Source: Ostreibacterium oceani (lineage in GTDB: Bacteria; Pseudomonadota; Gammaproteobacteria; Cardiobacteriales; Ostreibacteriaceae). From it: a stretch of 64,000 nt of DNA. Position 1 is the stretch's first letter; the number at the start of each line of letters is the position of its first letter. The stretch covers positions 62,001-126,000 of the forward strand of contig NZ_WHNW01000003.1 of assembly GCF_009362845.1 (NCBI RefSeq), given 5' to 3'. A program made the translations under genes and the position numbers. Positions 16,545 through 26,597 of this stretch are shown one piece after another. The notes below the pieces were generated by a model. That model ran no database searches. It saw only the letters and a list, made by a program, of their open reading frames with translations, and had not been told where the DNA came from.

Positions 16545-17302
16545 AAGTAACAACGAAACTGATAGCAGCCAGTGTATTGGCTGTTCAATTTTTATTGGCG
16601 GGGTGTATCACCAGTGTTGATGGCGATGAGCCACCAGAGCCAAAACCTGAGGCAGCCGCGCAAAGCCACTTTGAATTGGGTATTCAATATATCCAGCGTG
16701 AGCGCTATGATTTGGCTGAGCATCGGTTACAGCGTTCAATCGAGCTTTTCCCAATGCCAGAAGCGTATAATGCGTTGGCGTTGGTTTATGAAGAAGTTCG
16801 GCAGAATTTGCTGGCCGAAGAAGTCTATGAAAAAATGATAGCCGAATTTCCAGACTTTGGTCGTGGCTATATGAATTACAGTATCTTTTTGTGTAAATAT
16901 GACCGCAAAGACCAAATTAAATCATTGATTGACCGCATGCTGGCTAGTGATAGAACGCTGGCAGCGCTCGGTGAAATTTCTGCTGCTGAGTGTTACCGCG
17001 CAAATGGCGATGAAGCACAAGCCATTGTGCATTATCAGCGGGCATTGGAGTACGAACCTTATTCCGCAGGTGCTTTGTTGCCGTTGGCTGAAATTGATAT
17101 ATCCAAAGGATTTATCCCAGAGGCAAAGCAAAAAGTCGATACGGTAAATAACCAAATTGGTTATAGTGCGCGGTCGGTTTATCTGTCGATTTTGATTGCT
17201 CAAGAGTTAGGCAATCAGCTTGAATTGCGTAATTTAATGCGAGTTATGCAAACGCGTTACGCAGGCACTGAGGAAGCAAAAATACTCTTTGGCGGAGCCT
17301 AA
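16541..17302 (+). CDS. pilF: Type IV pilus biogenesis lipoprotein PilF (PilW)
   Basis: PilF is the outer-membrane pilotin that lets the secretin PilQ assemble. The 253-residue precursor has a lipobox LLAGC (Cys22) and six or so TPR helices (QSHFELGIQYIQRERYDLAE and following). Its position between rlmN and rodZ is the standard one in piliated gammaproteobacteria. Together with FimV at 58.5 kb it argues for functional type IV pili. Confidence 0.9.
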   Translation: MKVTTKLIAASVLAVQFLLAGCITSVDGDEPPEPKPEAAAQSHFELGIQYIQRERYDLAEHRLQRSIELFPMPEAYNALALVYEEVRQNLLAEEVYEKMIAEFPDFGRGYMNYSIFLCKYDRKDQIKSLIDRMLASDRTLAALGEISAAECYRANGDEAQAIVHYQRALEYEPYSAGALLPLAEIDISKGFIPEAKQKVDTVNNQIGYSARSVYLSILIAQELGNQLELRNLMRVMQTRYAGTEEAKILFGGA

Positions 17303-17304
17303 AC

Positions 17305-18417
17305 ATGACAGAAAACTCAGCACAAGGCGATGCTGTCAATAAAAAGGCACATGAAACCGCTGAGCAACCAAGCGCAGATTTAATGGCAGCCCCAATCGAT
17401 ATTGGTGCAGATTTTCGGCAATCTCGCGAAGCGCTGCAAATTAGCATTGATGAGGCGGCAAAGACGACCAAATTGACGGTAAGCGTCATCGAATCCATCG
17501 AGGACAATGAATTTACCGCAATTGGCACTGCCGTTTATGTACGCGGTTATTTAGGGATTTATGCCAAATATTTAGGGTTAAATGCATCGGAGTATATCGC
17601 GGCATACGATGCGCAATACCCACAAGAAAACATTGCGTTACGCCCTTCTGTGGCACATAACCTAAACGGTGGACGGCAAAAAACTAAACGCCACAGCAAA
17701 ACGCTGTCGTTTGCAGTGGCGTTGGTGAGTTTTGTTGGTTTGATTTACGCCTATTTATCGTTGGTTGAGCCGAGATTGTTTCGTCAATCAGTTGGCAATG
17801 ATACGGCACTTACTGCGCGCCAATCTGGCGCAGCGAGTAACGCAGATAATTCGGGTAATGCAGATAATGCACAAACGTTGGATGGCATTGCATTGACATC
17901 GACAGCAATTGACGCGACAACGGGCGCTGAAAATGACACAACTGATGCAACGGTTGCTCGGCTGATTGACGAGGCGAACCAAGCAAATACCCTAGCAAGT
18001 GATGTGTTAGGGGGGGCAAACAATAACGCAGCAAATGGCAGTGATGTAGCAGGCACTGCGCTGACTGACGGCGAGAGCCCCGCCGTAGTCCTCGAAAGCC
18101 CAGAAAATGAGACGAATAATGAAACAGGTGACGAAGCTGCCACGGATGAAGCTGCCACGGATGAGACACCGGTGACGGCAACGCTTAAGATTCGATTTAA
18201 TCAAGATGCGTGGATTCAGATAAAAGATGCCACTGGGGAAAACTTAGCAATCAACACGTATGGACGCAACAAATCCATTGATATATCAGGAGAATTACCG
18301 TTTGTTGTGAATTTAGCCAGACCAGAAGCCATTGACAGTATTTTATTTAACGACGCGCCAATTAATATCGCAGATTATAAAGTTGGCAACATTCAGTATG
18401 AAATAACCACCAAATAA
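17305..18417 (+). CDS. rodZ: Cytoskeletal protein RodZ
   Basis: RodZ links MreB filaments to the cell-wall synthesis machinery and sets rod shape. The 370 residues show the expected order: cytoplasmic HTH_25 domain at about 30-105 (GADFRQSREALQISIDEAAKTT), a basic stretch RQKTKRHSK, one membrane helix at about 131-154, a long low-complexity periplasmic linker rich in Ala, Asn, Asp and Thr (155-290), and a DUF4115 beta domain at about 293-368 (ATLKIRFNQDAWIQIKDATG). The linker contains a duplicated 15-bp unit (18133-18162). It starts 2 bp after pilF. The next gene is hisS; ispG, which usually lies between, is absent. Confidence 0.9.
   Translation: MTENSAQGDAVNKKAHETAEQPSADLMAAPIDIGADFRQSREALQISIDEAAKTTKLTVSVIESIEDNEFTAIGTAVYVRGYLGIYAKYLGLNASEYIAAYDAQYPQENIALRPSVAHNLNGGRQKTKRHSKTLSFAVALVSFVGLIYAYLSLVEPRLFRQSVGNDTALTARQSGAASNADNSGNADNAQTLDGIALTSTAIDATTGAENDTTDATVARLIDEANQANTLASDVLGGANNNAANGSDVAGTALTDGESPAVVLESPENETNNETGDEAATDEAATDETPVTATLKIRFNQDAWIQIKDATGENLAINTYGRNKSIDISGELPFVVNLARPEAIDSILFNDAPINIADYKVGNIQYEITTK
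18133..18162. repeat. In-frame 2 x 15-bp repeat in rodZ
   Basis: GAAGCTGCCACGGAT is repeated exactly, duplicating five residues of the periplasmic linker. Confidence 0.9.
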
Positions 18418-18458
18418 TAACCACTAAACAATAACCGCCAATTAAAAATCGCCAAGTA

Positions 18459-19736
18459 ATGACTAAACAACCTTTTCAATCCATTCGTGGTATGCGTGAT
18501 ATTCGCGACGAAGACGCCCTTGCGTTTGAATATGTGATGTCCGTCATTCGCCAAAAATTACAAAGCTATGGTTACCAACCATTTCACCCACCTATCTTGG
18601 AAAACACCGCATTGTTTCAGCACTCGATTGGCGAAGGCACTGATGTGGTAGAAAAAGAAATGTTTACTTTTGAGGACGAAGGTGAGCATTTGTGTCTCCG
18701 ACCCGAAGCCACAGCAGGTATGGTACGCGCTGTTTTGCAGCATGGGCTGACGTTTGGCGCGCATAAATTGTGGACGGCAGGCCCGATGTTTCGTCGGGAA
18801 CGCCCACAAAAAGGGCGTTATCGGCAATTTCATCAAGTCTCCGTCGAGGCGTTTGGTGTAGAGACCCCCGAGCAAGATGCCGAGCAAATTATATTTGCAC
18901 ACGAGCTTTGGCAAGCATTAGGCATTGCCGATGCGGTGACGTTACAAATTAACACCTTGGCGACCACTGACATTCGCCACGCGTATCGCAGGACATTGGT
19001 CGATTATTTTAGCGCACAGGCGGATGCCCTAGATGATGATAGCCAGCAACGACTAAGCAAAAACCCGCTGCGGATTTTAGACAGCAAAAACCCTGATATG
19101 CAGCCACTTATTCAGGCGGCGCCTAAGCTATTTGAACAGCTTGATCAAGCCTCGCAGCAGCATTTTGATCGGGTGCTCAGCTGTCTGGATCAGGCAGGCA
19201 TCAATTACACGATTAACCCGACGTTGGTCCGTGGATTGGATTATTATAATCATACGGTTTATGAATGGGTGACAGAGTCGCTGGGAGCGCAAGGGACGAT
19301 TTGTGGTGGTGGTCGCTATGATGGTTTAGCGGCGCATTTGGGCAAAAAATCGACACCTGCGGTTGGATTTGGGTTAGGTATTGACCGCGTGGTACTATTA
19401 ATGCAGGCAATGGATGTTGTGCCACATCAGTCAGCGGTGTTGGCTTATTTTGTATTATTAGATGAAGCGGCACGATCCAGCGGATTAGTCCTTGCTAATG
19501 CGGTTCGTAACGCTTGCCCAAACGCGACAGTGCTGACCCACTTAGGATTACACAATGCCAAAGCCCAGTTTAAAAAAGCAGACCAAGCGGGTGCACGCTT
19601 TGCGGTAGTGATTGGTGAGTCTGAGCGGCTATCGCAACAAGCAACGGTAAAAACGCTGGCGTGCGGTACACAAGCTACGGTGCCGTTTGCCGAGTTACCC
19701 GACTATTTATCGAGTCAACAGACTAAAAGCAACTAA
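18459..19736 (+). CDS. hisS: Histidyl-tRNA synthetase
   Basis: HisRS charges tRNA-His. The 425-residue protein (424 in E. coli) has class II motif 1 (FHPPILENTALFQHSIGEGTD), motif 2 (MFRRERPQKGRYRQFHQV), the histidine-binding LVRGLDYYNHTVYEW, motif 3 (VGFGLGIDRVVLL) and a C-terminal anticodon-binding domain. It lies 41 bp after rodZ, in a spacer of degenerate AATAACC-type repeats. Confidence 0.97.
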   Translation: MTKQPFQSIRGMRDIRDEDALAFEYVMSVIRQKLQSYGYQPFHPPILENTALFQHSIGEGTDVVEKEMFTFEDEGEHLCLRPEATAGMVRAVLQHGLTFGAHKLWTAGPMFRRERPQKGRYRQFHQVSVEAFGVETPEQDAEQIIFAHELWQALGIADAVTLQINTLATTDIRHAYRRTLVDYFSAQADALDDDSQQRLSKNPLRILDSKNPDMQPLIQAAPKLFEQLDQASQQHFDRVLSCLDQAGINYTINPTLVRGLDYYNHTVYEWVTESLGAQGTICGGGRYDGLAAHLGKKSTPAVGFGLGIDRVVLLMQAMDVVPHQSAVLAYFVLLDEAARSSGLVLANAVRNACPNATVLTHLGLHNAKAQFKKADQAGARFAVVIGESERLSQQATVKTLACGTQATVPFAELPDYLSSQQTKSN

Positions 19737-19795
19737 AAACTAAATTACTAAAACATAATTAACAATTAATGATTTAAACGTCATAGGAATATACG

Positions 19796-20449
19796 ATGGA
19801 TAAAATTGAAATAGACCGCACCGAACAAGAACGCGAAGAGTTAGTCAAACAGTTTATCAAAGATTACTGGTTAGTCGCGGTACTCGCCGTTGGTGGTGCG
19901 ATTGGTTTGGTTTATGGGCTTGAATACTATAAAAAGCGCCAGTTTCTAACGTACAATGATGCGGCAATGAATTTGTCTGCTGTTGAGGCGGCGCTAACAG
20001 ATAATGCGACAGAGACAGCGCTTAATTCAGTGACTGCCATGCAGCAACAAAATGACCAAGCCAAGACAGGTTTTGCGACGGTTGCCACGCTGTCGCTTGC
20101 CAAACATTATTTTGATAGCAAAGACTATAAAGCGGCATTGGCACAATACGACTGGCTAATCGCCAATGCACCAGACGCCGCTTATCAGCAAATGGCATCA
20201 ATCAGAAAAGCAAGAGTGCTGGCAGAGATGGGCGAGGTGACGCAAGCCGTTGAAGCCTTGTCTCGCGTCGAATCGACAAATTTTATGGATGAAGCCAATT
20301 TGCTCAAAGGTGATATCTATTTAGCCGATGCGCAATTTGAACAAGCGATTTCGGCTTATGAATCCATTTCGGATTTGATTAATCCGCAGCTGGTCCAGCA
20401 GCGATTGGACATTGTCAATATTAAAAAAGCACAAGCGGATACCCAATGA
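19796..20449 (+). CDS. yfgM: Inner-membrane TPR chaperone YfgM
   Basis: YfgM is a membrane-anchored periplasmic partner of PpiD and the Sec translocon. The 217 residues have a short cytoplasmic tail (DKIEIDRTEQEREELVKQF), one membrane helix at about 27-44, and a TPR_21-type helical domain in the periplasm. The gene precedes and overlaps bamB by 4 bp, as is usual in this cluster. AGGA lies upstream of the ATG. Confidence 0.9.
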   Translation: MDKIEIDRTEQEREELVKQFIKDYWLVAVLAVGGAIGLVYGLEYYKKRQFLTYNDAAMNLSAVEAALTDNATETALNSVTAMQQQNDQAKTGFATVATLSLAKHYFDSKDYKAALAQYDWLIANAPDAAYQQMASIRKARVLAEMGEVTQAVEALSRVESTNFMDEANLLKGDIYLADAQFEQAISAYESISDLINPQLVQQRLDIVNIKKAQADTQ

Positions 20450-21633
20450 ACCGACTGATACTACTTGGCTTATTCGCCACCTTATTATCTGGATGTAGCG
20501 GCTTTTTTTTGGGAGAGCCTAACTTGGCTGAACCAGAAAAGTTGCCATCTAATCCAAATGAAGTCAACGTATCACGACATTGGCAACAAAAAATAGGCAA
20601 AGGCACAGCCGACAGCACCCTAAGGCTGACCCCCAAAGTCATTGGCGATAGGGTCTATATGGTCAGTGCGGACGGGCTGTTGCGTGCCTTTTCGCTAGAC
20701 ACGGGTGAGCGCCAATGGCAGCGGCAATTAGGTCACGCCATTAGTGCAGGGGTGGCAGGCGATACAACGAGTCCAGCAACGAATTCGGCAACGAGTTCGA
20801 CAGCTTTGGTTGTGGGGACAGAAAATGGGGTATTAATGGCGTTTTCTAGCACAGACGGTAGCCCATTATGGTCTTACCCATTGAGCACTGAAATTATTGC
20901 CAGCCCAACCGTGACCAACGGTCGTGTGATTGCGAGAACGATTGATGGGCAAGTGACTGCATTGACGGCTGATCGTGGTGAAGTACTATGGAAACAAGAT
21001 ATTGGCGTTGCAGACCTCACCATTCGCGGGAATGCCGAGGCCCTGAACTTGGGCGAAGTCCTGTTGTTTACCAATGGACGCGGCACAATTACGGTATTGT
21101 CTATCGCTGATGGCCGACCCGTATTAACGGCGCCAGTCGTGATTGGTCGAGGGATGACAGAAGTCCAGCGTATCGCGGACTTGCTTGCAACCCCAACGAT
21201 TAACGAAGGTGTTTTATTTCTCAGTGCGTATCGTCACAAGACGCTGGCGATTGACTTGCAGTCAGGCGGTTTGGTTTGGGAGCAAGCGGTGGCATCTGCA
21301 CTAGATTTGTTTGCTGATTCGCGTTATGTTTATGTTGTCGATAAAGATAGCATTATCTATGCGCTCAATCAAAAAGACGGCAAAGTGGCATGGCAAAGTG
21401 AGGTATTAAAAGGCCGACGAATTTCACCGTTATCAGGTGACGGCGTGCATTTGTTGACGGTTGACATGGATGGACAGTTGGTGGCTTTAGACAGTCAAGA
21501 CGGCAGCCTACTAGCGTATGAGTCGGTGGGCAAGTCACGTGCACATATTGCGCCGCTACGATTTGACCAAAATCGTTGGTTGACCTTTACGCGGGATGGT
21601 CGCTTAACACAGATTGAGTTAAGCGCAAAATGA
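20446..21633 (+). CDS. bamB: Outer-membrane assembly lipoprotein BamB
   Basis: BamB is the beta-propeller lipoprotein of the BAM complex, which folds outer-membrane proteins. The 395-residue precursor has the lipobox LLSGC (Cys17) and repeated PQQ-like blades (GLLRAFSLDTGERQWQR, GVLMAFSSTDGSPLWSY, GQVTALTADRGEVLWKQ and others). Length matches E. coli BamB (392). It overlaps yfgM and der by 4 bp at each end. Confidence 0.95.
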   Translation: MNRLILLGLFATLLSGCSGFFLGEPNLAEPEKLPSNPNEVNVSRHWQQKIGKGTADSTLRLTPKVIGDRVYMVSADGLLRAFSLDTGERQWQRQLGHAISAGVAGDTTSPATNSATSSTALVVGTENGVLMAFSSTDGSPLWSYPLSTEIIASPTVTNGRVIARTIDGQVTALTADRGEVLWKQDIGVADLTIRGNAEALNLGEVLLFTNGRGTITVLSIADGRPVLTAPVVIGRGMTEVQRIADLLATPTINEGVLFLSAYRHKTLAIDLQSGGLVWEQAVASALDLFADSRYVYVVDKDSIIYALNQKDGKVAWQSEVLKGRRISPLSGDGVHLLTVDMDGQLVALDSQDGSLLAYESVGKSRAHIAPLRFDQNRWLTFTRDGRLTQIELSAK

Positions 21634-21644
21634 ATGAATTTATC

Positions 21645-22964
21645 ATGCCCATTATTGCATTGGTTGGGCGTCCTAACGTAGGGAAATCGACACTGTTTAA
21701 CCTACTCACTCGCTCTAGAGATTCGCTGGTGGCGGATTATCCTGGCGTGACGCGAGATCGCCAGTATGGATTTGGGAAAATAGGGCCTTGTCCTTACTGG
21801 GTAGTCGATACTGGCGGGATGCTACGGGATGTCGAACGGCTTGATAATGCCGTTGACCAGCAAGCCCGTTTAGCCGTGGCTGAATGTGATGCGGTGTTTT
21901 TTTTGGTCGATGCCAAAGAAGGGCTGCAAGCCGATGACTATGCGATTGTCGAGTATTTGAGGCAGCAAAACAAACCCTTTTATTTGCTGATTAATAAAAT
22001 TGATACTGGCGACAGGGATTTATTGATGGCCGAATTTTATGCGTTGGGCATCGAGCAAACGCATGGCGTATCCGCTGCACATAAAAAAGGCGTAAACCCA
22101 TTGATGGAGTTGGTGCTGAGTGATTTTGCCAGCGATTATAAGCCAAACGACGAAATACGACCCAAACGGTTAAATTTAACGGTGATTGGTCGCCCCAATG
22201 CAGGCAAGTCTACGTTAATTAATCGATTTTTAGGGGAAAACCGCGTTATTGCTTCAGAGGTAGCTGGCACGACACGCGATAGCATTGCGATTCCTTTTAC
22301 CTACGATGACCAAGACTATACCTTGGTTGATACAGCGGGTGTGCGTCGTAAATCCCGTGTCGATGCGCATATTGAAAAAATATCCGTTATTAAAACGCTA
22401 CAGGCTATCGAACAGGCGAATGTCGTGTTATTGATGCTGGATGCACACGAGGGTATCGGTGATTTGGATGCGCACTTATTGGGTGTGGCGGTGGATGCAG
22501 GTAAAGCACTAGTGGTCGCGGTTAATAAATGGGATCACATGAATGATTACGAAAAATTTAAACGCAAAGATGAGCTTGCCAGAAAACTACACTTTATTGA
22601 TTACGTGCAAATTCATTATATTTCCGCACTGCATGGCACGGGCATCCGTGATGTGCTAAAATCTGTTTGTACGGCGCATGCGGCGTCTTTTGCTGATTTA
22701 TCAACCAATCAGTTAACCACACACTTGCAAGCATTAGTTCATAAGCACCAGCCAGCGTTAGTGAGCGGTTATTCTGTCAAGATGCGCTATGCACACCAAG
22801 GCGGTAAAAACCCACCGATTATCGTGATTCACGGCAGTCGATTGAGTCATTTGCAGGCGTCTTACTTACGCTATTTGGAAAAAGGGATGCGTGAAAAGTT
22901 TGGGCTATATGGCACGCCCATTCGATTCCAGTTAAAGGAATCGTCAAACCCCTTTACGCACTAG
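21645..22964 (+). CDS. der: GTPase Der (EngA)
   Basis: Der is an essential double GTPase for 50S ribosome assembly. G1 motifs GRPNVGKST and GRPNAGKST mark the two G domains, with NKID and NKWD as the G4 motifs, followed by the KH-like C-terminal domain. The ATG at 21645 (MPIIALVGRPN) aligns with the family start. An upstream in-frame ATG at 21630, which overlaps the bamB stop, would add five residues and cannot be ruled out because neither has a clear Shine-Dalgarno sequence. Confidence 0.96.
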   Translation: MPIIALVGRPNVGKSTLFNLLTRSRDSLVADYPGVTRDRQYGFGKIGPCPYWVVDTGGMLRDVERLDNAVDQQARLAVAECDAVFFLVDAKEGLQADDYAIVEYLRQQNKPFYLLINKIDTGDRDLLMAEFYALGIEQTHGVSAAHKKGVNPLMELVLSDFASDYKPNDEIRPKRLNLTVIGRPNAGKSTLINRFLGENRVIASEVAGTTRDSIAIPFTYDDQDYTLVDTAGVRRKSRVDAHIEKISVIKTLQAIEQANVVLLMLDAHEGIGDLDAHLLGVAVDAGKALVVAVNKWDHMNDYEKFKRKDELARKLHFIDYVQIHYISALHGTGIRDVLKSVCTAHAASFADLSTNQLTTHLQALVHKHQPALVSGYSVKMRYAHQGGKNPPIIVIHGSRLSHLQASYLRYLEKGMREKFGLYGTPIRFQLKESSNPFTH

Positions 22965-23042
22965 TTATGCTTGCATAATTGTTAAATGATTACTTACTGA
23001 ATTATTACCCAAAATTATTACCCAAAATCGCCAGGAGAAATT

Positions 23043-25157
23043 ATGTTGAGTCGATTGATTCTTATTTTATGTGTATTTGCCTCATTGGCACAGGCCAAAG
23101 TTGAGCCAGATGTCAAACTAGAAGCAAAACCAGAAGCAAAGCACAGTGCGCAATTAAAGCTAATGGATGCCTTTTTGGCTCAACACCACTACCAAAGCCA
23201 ACTACTCGATGATGCGCAGTCCAAGATTGTATTGGCTAAGTATCTAGAGATGCTTGACTATCGCAAGCTATTGTTTACAAAAAAGGACGTTGATTATTTT
23301 TCGCAGTACGAAACAACCATCGATGATTTTGTTCACAAAGGCGATTTGAATTTTATTTTTGATATTTACATGCGTCACAAGCAGGCCAGAATAGCGCAGA
23401 TTGATTGGGTATTGCGTCACTTAGAAAAACCAATGTCCGAACAGCGGACAGACGCGATTAATACCGATTACGACAATATGCCGTGGGCAACAGATGAGGC
23501 CGCGCGCCAATCACGCTGGGAACAGCATGTGCAAAATGAATGGATTTTATTGCGTTTGGCGAGCCAAGATGATGAAAAAGCCAGAGAAACACTAAAAAAA
23601 CGCTACGAAAATATTAAAAAACGGTTGCAGCGTGTTGATTCGGATGAAATTTTTCAGACCTTTGCTAACGCAATGACAGCGGTGTATGACCCGCATACGA
23701 GCTATTTTTCTCCCGTATCGAGTGAAGACTTTGACATTAACATGAGTTTGTCTTTGGAGGGTATCGGTGCGCAGTTGACGATGGAAGAAGAGCTAGTCAC
23801 CATCACCAAATTAATTCCTGGTGGTCCCGCAATAAAATCAGGGCAGATTCAATCAGGTGATAAAATTTTAGGGGTTGCGCAAGGAAAAGATGGCCCAATG
23901 GAAGACATTGTGGGTTGGTTAACGCGCGATGCAGTCAAATTGATTCGGGGAAAACGTGGCTCAACGGTGCGCTTGCGTCTGCAACGTGCGCATAGCGATG
24001 AAATCGACGAAATCACGTTGATTCGCGATAAGATTAATTTAGAAGAATCAGCCGCTAAATCTGAAATTAAAACCATTGAACGAGAAGGTAAAAAATATCA
24101 GCTGGGTGTCATTACTATTCCCAGTTTCTATTTAGATTTTGAAGCGGTACGTCGTGGTGATAAAGCGTATCGTTCTACGACCGAAGATGTCAAAGTATTA
24201 ATTGATGCACTTGAAAAAGAAAAAATCGATGGATTAGTGATTGATCTGCGCTATAACGGCGGAGGGGCACTAGAAGAAGCGGTTAATTTGACGGGATTAT
24301 TTTTTGATAAAGGTCCAGTCGTGCAGGTGCGCCGTGCCGATGGGGACCTGACTGTCCACGAAGACGAAGACAACAAAACTTATTATGCTGGACCGCTGGC
24401 GGTGTTAATCAATAACCAATCGGCTTCTGCTTCAGAAATTTTTGCAGGCGCGATTAAAGATACCGACCGAGGTTTGGTGTTGGGGCAGCCGACTTTTGGC
24501 AAGGGTAGTGTGCAGAATATTATTGATTTAGAACGCTTTATCCCTACATTTAAAAACCAGCTAGGTAAGTTAAAAATGACGATTGCGATGTTTTATCGCA
24601 TCAACGGCAGTTCGACGCAATTAAAAGGGGTTAAGCCTGATATCTATATCCCGAATGCAGAAAGCCTAATGCCTTATGGCGAGAGCGAAGAAGCATTTGC
24701 GTTGCCTTGGCGAACGATCCAATCGGTCGTGCATCCAGACTTTTTGCTGGTAAAGCCGATTTTACCTGCGCTACAAACACGTTACGACAAAAAGAACCAA
24801 GAAAACCCCGTTCTTCAAAATTTGATTGCGATTCATGCGTATGAGAAGCAATTAATGGACCAAAAATCATTCTCGCTGGATTTGGCGAAACGCCAATCCG
24901 AAAAAACCACCCGCCAAGAAAAATTACTGGCGTTGCAAAATAACTATCGACGAATTTACGGCTATCCTTTATTGACCGAAGATGATCTCGATAAAAAAGA
25001 AACCGATAAAAGCGAGGCTGAAAAACAAGCCGATGAGGACTACCAAGTTGATGCGATACTTGATATTGCACTTGAGACGGTCTCTGATTATATTGAATTA
25101 ATTACCGAGCAGCCAGCAGAATCAACAGTCGCTGGAAAGAAATCGGCCAGTGAATAG
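23043..25157 (+). CDS. prc: Tail-specific carboxy-terminal protease Prc (Tsp)
   Basis: Prc is a periplasmic serine protease that trims or degrades proteins from the C-terminus, including FtsI and peptidoglycan hydrolases. The 704-residue precursor has a signal peptide (cleavage near AQA, residue 18), an N-terminal helical domain, a PDZ domain at about 235-330 (GIGAQLTMEEELVTITKLIPGG starts it), and the S41 protease core with Ser462 in SASASE and Lys487 in TFGKGS, 25 residues apart as in E. coli. The ribosome binding site AGGAG is strong. A 15-bp array starts at the stop codon. Confidence 0.95.
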   Translation: MLSRLILILCVFASLAQAKVEPDVKLEAKPEAKHSAQLKLMDAFLAQHHYQSQLLDDAQSKIVLAKYLEMLDYRKLLFTKKDVDYFSQYETTIDDFVHKGDLNFIFDIYMRHKQARIAQIDWVLRHLEKPMSEQRTDAINTDYDNMPWATDEAARQSRWEQHVQNEWILLRLASQDDEKARETLKKRYENIKKRLQRVDSDEIFQTFANAMTAVYDPHTSYFSPVSSEDFDINMSLSLEGIGAQLTMEEELVTITKLIPGGPAIKSGQIQSGDKILGVAQGKDGPMEDIVGWLTRDAVKLIRGKRGSTVRLRLQRAHSDEIDEITLIRDKINLEESAAKSEIKTIEREGKKYQLGVITIPSFYLDFEAVRRGDKAYRSTTEDVKVLIDALEKEKIDGLVIDLRYNGGGALEEAVNLTGLFFDKGPVVQVRRADGDLTVHEDEDNKTYYAGPLAVLINNQSASASEIFAGAIKDTDRGLVLGQPTFGKGSVQNIIDLERFIPTFKNQLGKLKMTIAMFYRINGSSTQLKGVKPDIYIPNAESLMPYGESEEAFALPWRTIQSVVHPDFLLVKPILPALQTRYDKKNQENPVLQNLIAIHAYEKQLMDQKSFSLDLAKRQSEKTTRQEKLLALQNNYRRIYGYPLLTEDDLDKKETDKSEAEKQADEDYQVDAILDIALETVSDYIELITEQPAESTVAGKKSASE

Positions 25158-25201
25158 GGTTAGGCTTCATTGGGTTAGCCTTCATTGGGTTAGCCTTCAT
25201 C
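25157..25201. repeat. 3 x 15-bp tandem array at the prc stop
   Basis: GGGTTAGCCTTCATT-type units begin at 25157, 25172 and 25187. The first starts at the last base of the prc stop codon. Confidence 0.9.
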
Positions 25202-25265
25202 GGCTATAACGTTAGATCACGGGTGTTAATTTCGGACGCTAAATCGCAGACGCTAATTGTGGGCG

Positions 25266-26597
25266 TTAATCGCGGGCGTTAATCGCGCGCTGTAGTGCAA
25301 CGAGAATCAATAGGCTAGGTATAACTATCAGCGTCGTTAAGACGAAAAATAGCGCCCAATTGCCATCTAAACCATCGACAACAAAGCCACTGGCAGATGA
25401 TACCGATGTGCGCCCAAAGTTCGCCATAGAGGCAAGCAGCGCGTATTGGCTGGCTGAGAAGGTCGTGCTGGTCAAATGCGTGATAAAACTCACGAGCACC
25501 ACCGTCGCAAAGGCAGACGTAAATCCATCGAATAAAACGGCAAAGAAAAACGCCAACTCATTAGGACCAATCACGGCAATTAAGGCAAATAATAAATTCG
25601 TCCCCGCCATGGTCACTCCACCAATCAATAGCCCTTTGAATGCGCCGAGTTTGACGTTGAGATAAGCCGCGATTAGAGTAAAAACAATCGTAATAACCCA
25701 GGTGACCATTTTTGAATATTTGCTAATTTGCGTGTTGGTATAACCGATTTCTTTGTAAAACGTAATCGACATACGCCCAAGAAATGCTTCGCCCATTTTA
25801 AAGGTGAATAAAAATAAGAGCAGTAACAGGATGACACGCATGCCGTGGCGCGCTACCAAGTCTTTGAATGGTAGGATAATCGTCACCAGTATTCGCGCAA
25901 TAATCCGTGGGTATTGTTGGTGTCTAGATTGTTTTGTAAGCGATTGTTGTGTAAGCGATTGTTCTTCGGCTTGGTAGCGCATTTGTCTATCGTTGGCTTG
26001 CTCTTTGATGGTCAGCATAACAACAACCGCCATAAACCAGCAAAACCCACTCATCCAAATAAAAATTTCAGCCCAATCAAGCGATGTTTCGCCTTTTAAG
26101 AAAAAGGCAAATGCACCTAATAAGCTATAGCCTGTCCACCAACCACTAACTGCCATGGCTGCCGCGAGGGGGATTTTATTCCCCAAGGCATGCTCGACAC
26201 GATATGCATCAATGGCAACGTCCATTGTTGCGCTTAATCCCGCAATACCAAAGGCGAGTAGTGCGAGTAATTTGAGGTTGGCATTGGGGTTAAGCTGGGC
26301 AATGCAAAAACACAAAATCCCCATTGCCATCAGCAAAGTGATAATCCATGATTTGCGCTGGGTACACCATTTTTTAGGTAGTAGATAAAACCGATCGAGT
26401 AGCGGTGCCCACAAAAAATTAATTGCATAAACGACAAAAATACCGCCAAATAATCCGATAGCTGAGCGTGTAAGCCCCGCATCCGTTAGCCAACCTGTCA
26501 ATGCTGAGCCAATCAATACCCAAGGAAAGCCACTGCAAACGCCGAGTAAAAATATACGGATAAGGCTAGGTTGAAATAGTTGTCTGAAATAATTCAA
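25266..26597 (-). CDS. ampG: Muropeptide permease AmpG
   Basis: AmpG imports GlcNAc-anhydroMurNAc muropeptides for recycling. The 443-residue MFS protein has about 12 hydrophobic segments. The family's N-terminal region is clear (IFLLGVCSGFPWVLIGSALTGWL and WAPLLDRFYL), as is AFFFAVLFDGFTSAFATVVL later on. The frame starts with TTG at 26597 and has no strong Shine-Dalgarno sequence; an internal start is possible but would remove the conserved N-terminus. The recycling enzymes AmgK, MurU and Mpl are encoded nearby, consistent with this assignment. Confidence 0.85.
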   Translation of the reverse strand: MNYFRQLFQPSLIRIFLLGVCSGFPWVLIGSALTGWLTDAGLTRSAIGLFGGIFVVYAINFLWAPLLDRFYLLPKKWCTQRKSWIITLLMAMGILCFCIAQLNPNANLKLLALLAFGIAGLSATMDVAIDAYRVEHALGNKIPLAAAMAVSGWWTGYSLLGAFAFFLKGETSLDWAEIFIWMSGFCWFMAVVVMLTIKEQANDRQMRYQAEEQSLTQQSLTKQSRHQQYPRIIARILVTIILPFKDLVARHGMRVILLLLLFLFTFKMGEAFLGRMSITFYKEIGYTNTQISKYSKMVTWVITIVFTLIAAYLNVKLGAFKGLLIGGVTMAGTNLLFALIAVIGPNELAFFFAVLFDGFTSAFATVVLVSFITHLTSTTFSASQYALLASMANFGRTSVSSASGFVVDGLDGNWALFFVLTTLIVIPSLLILVALQRAINARD

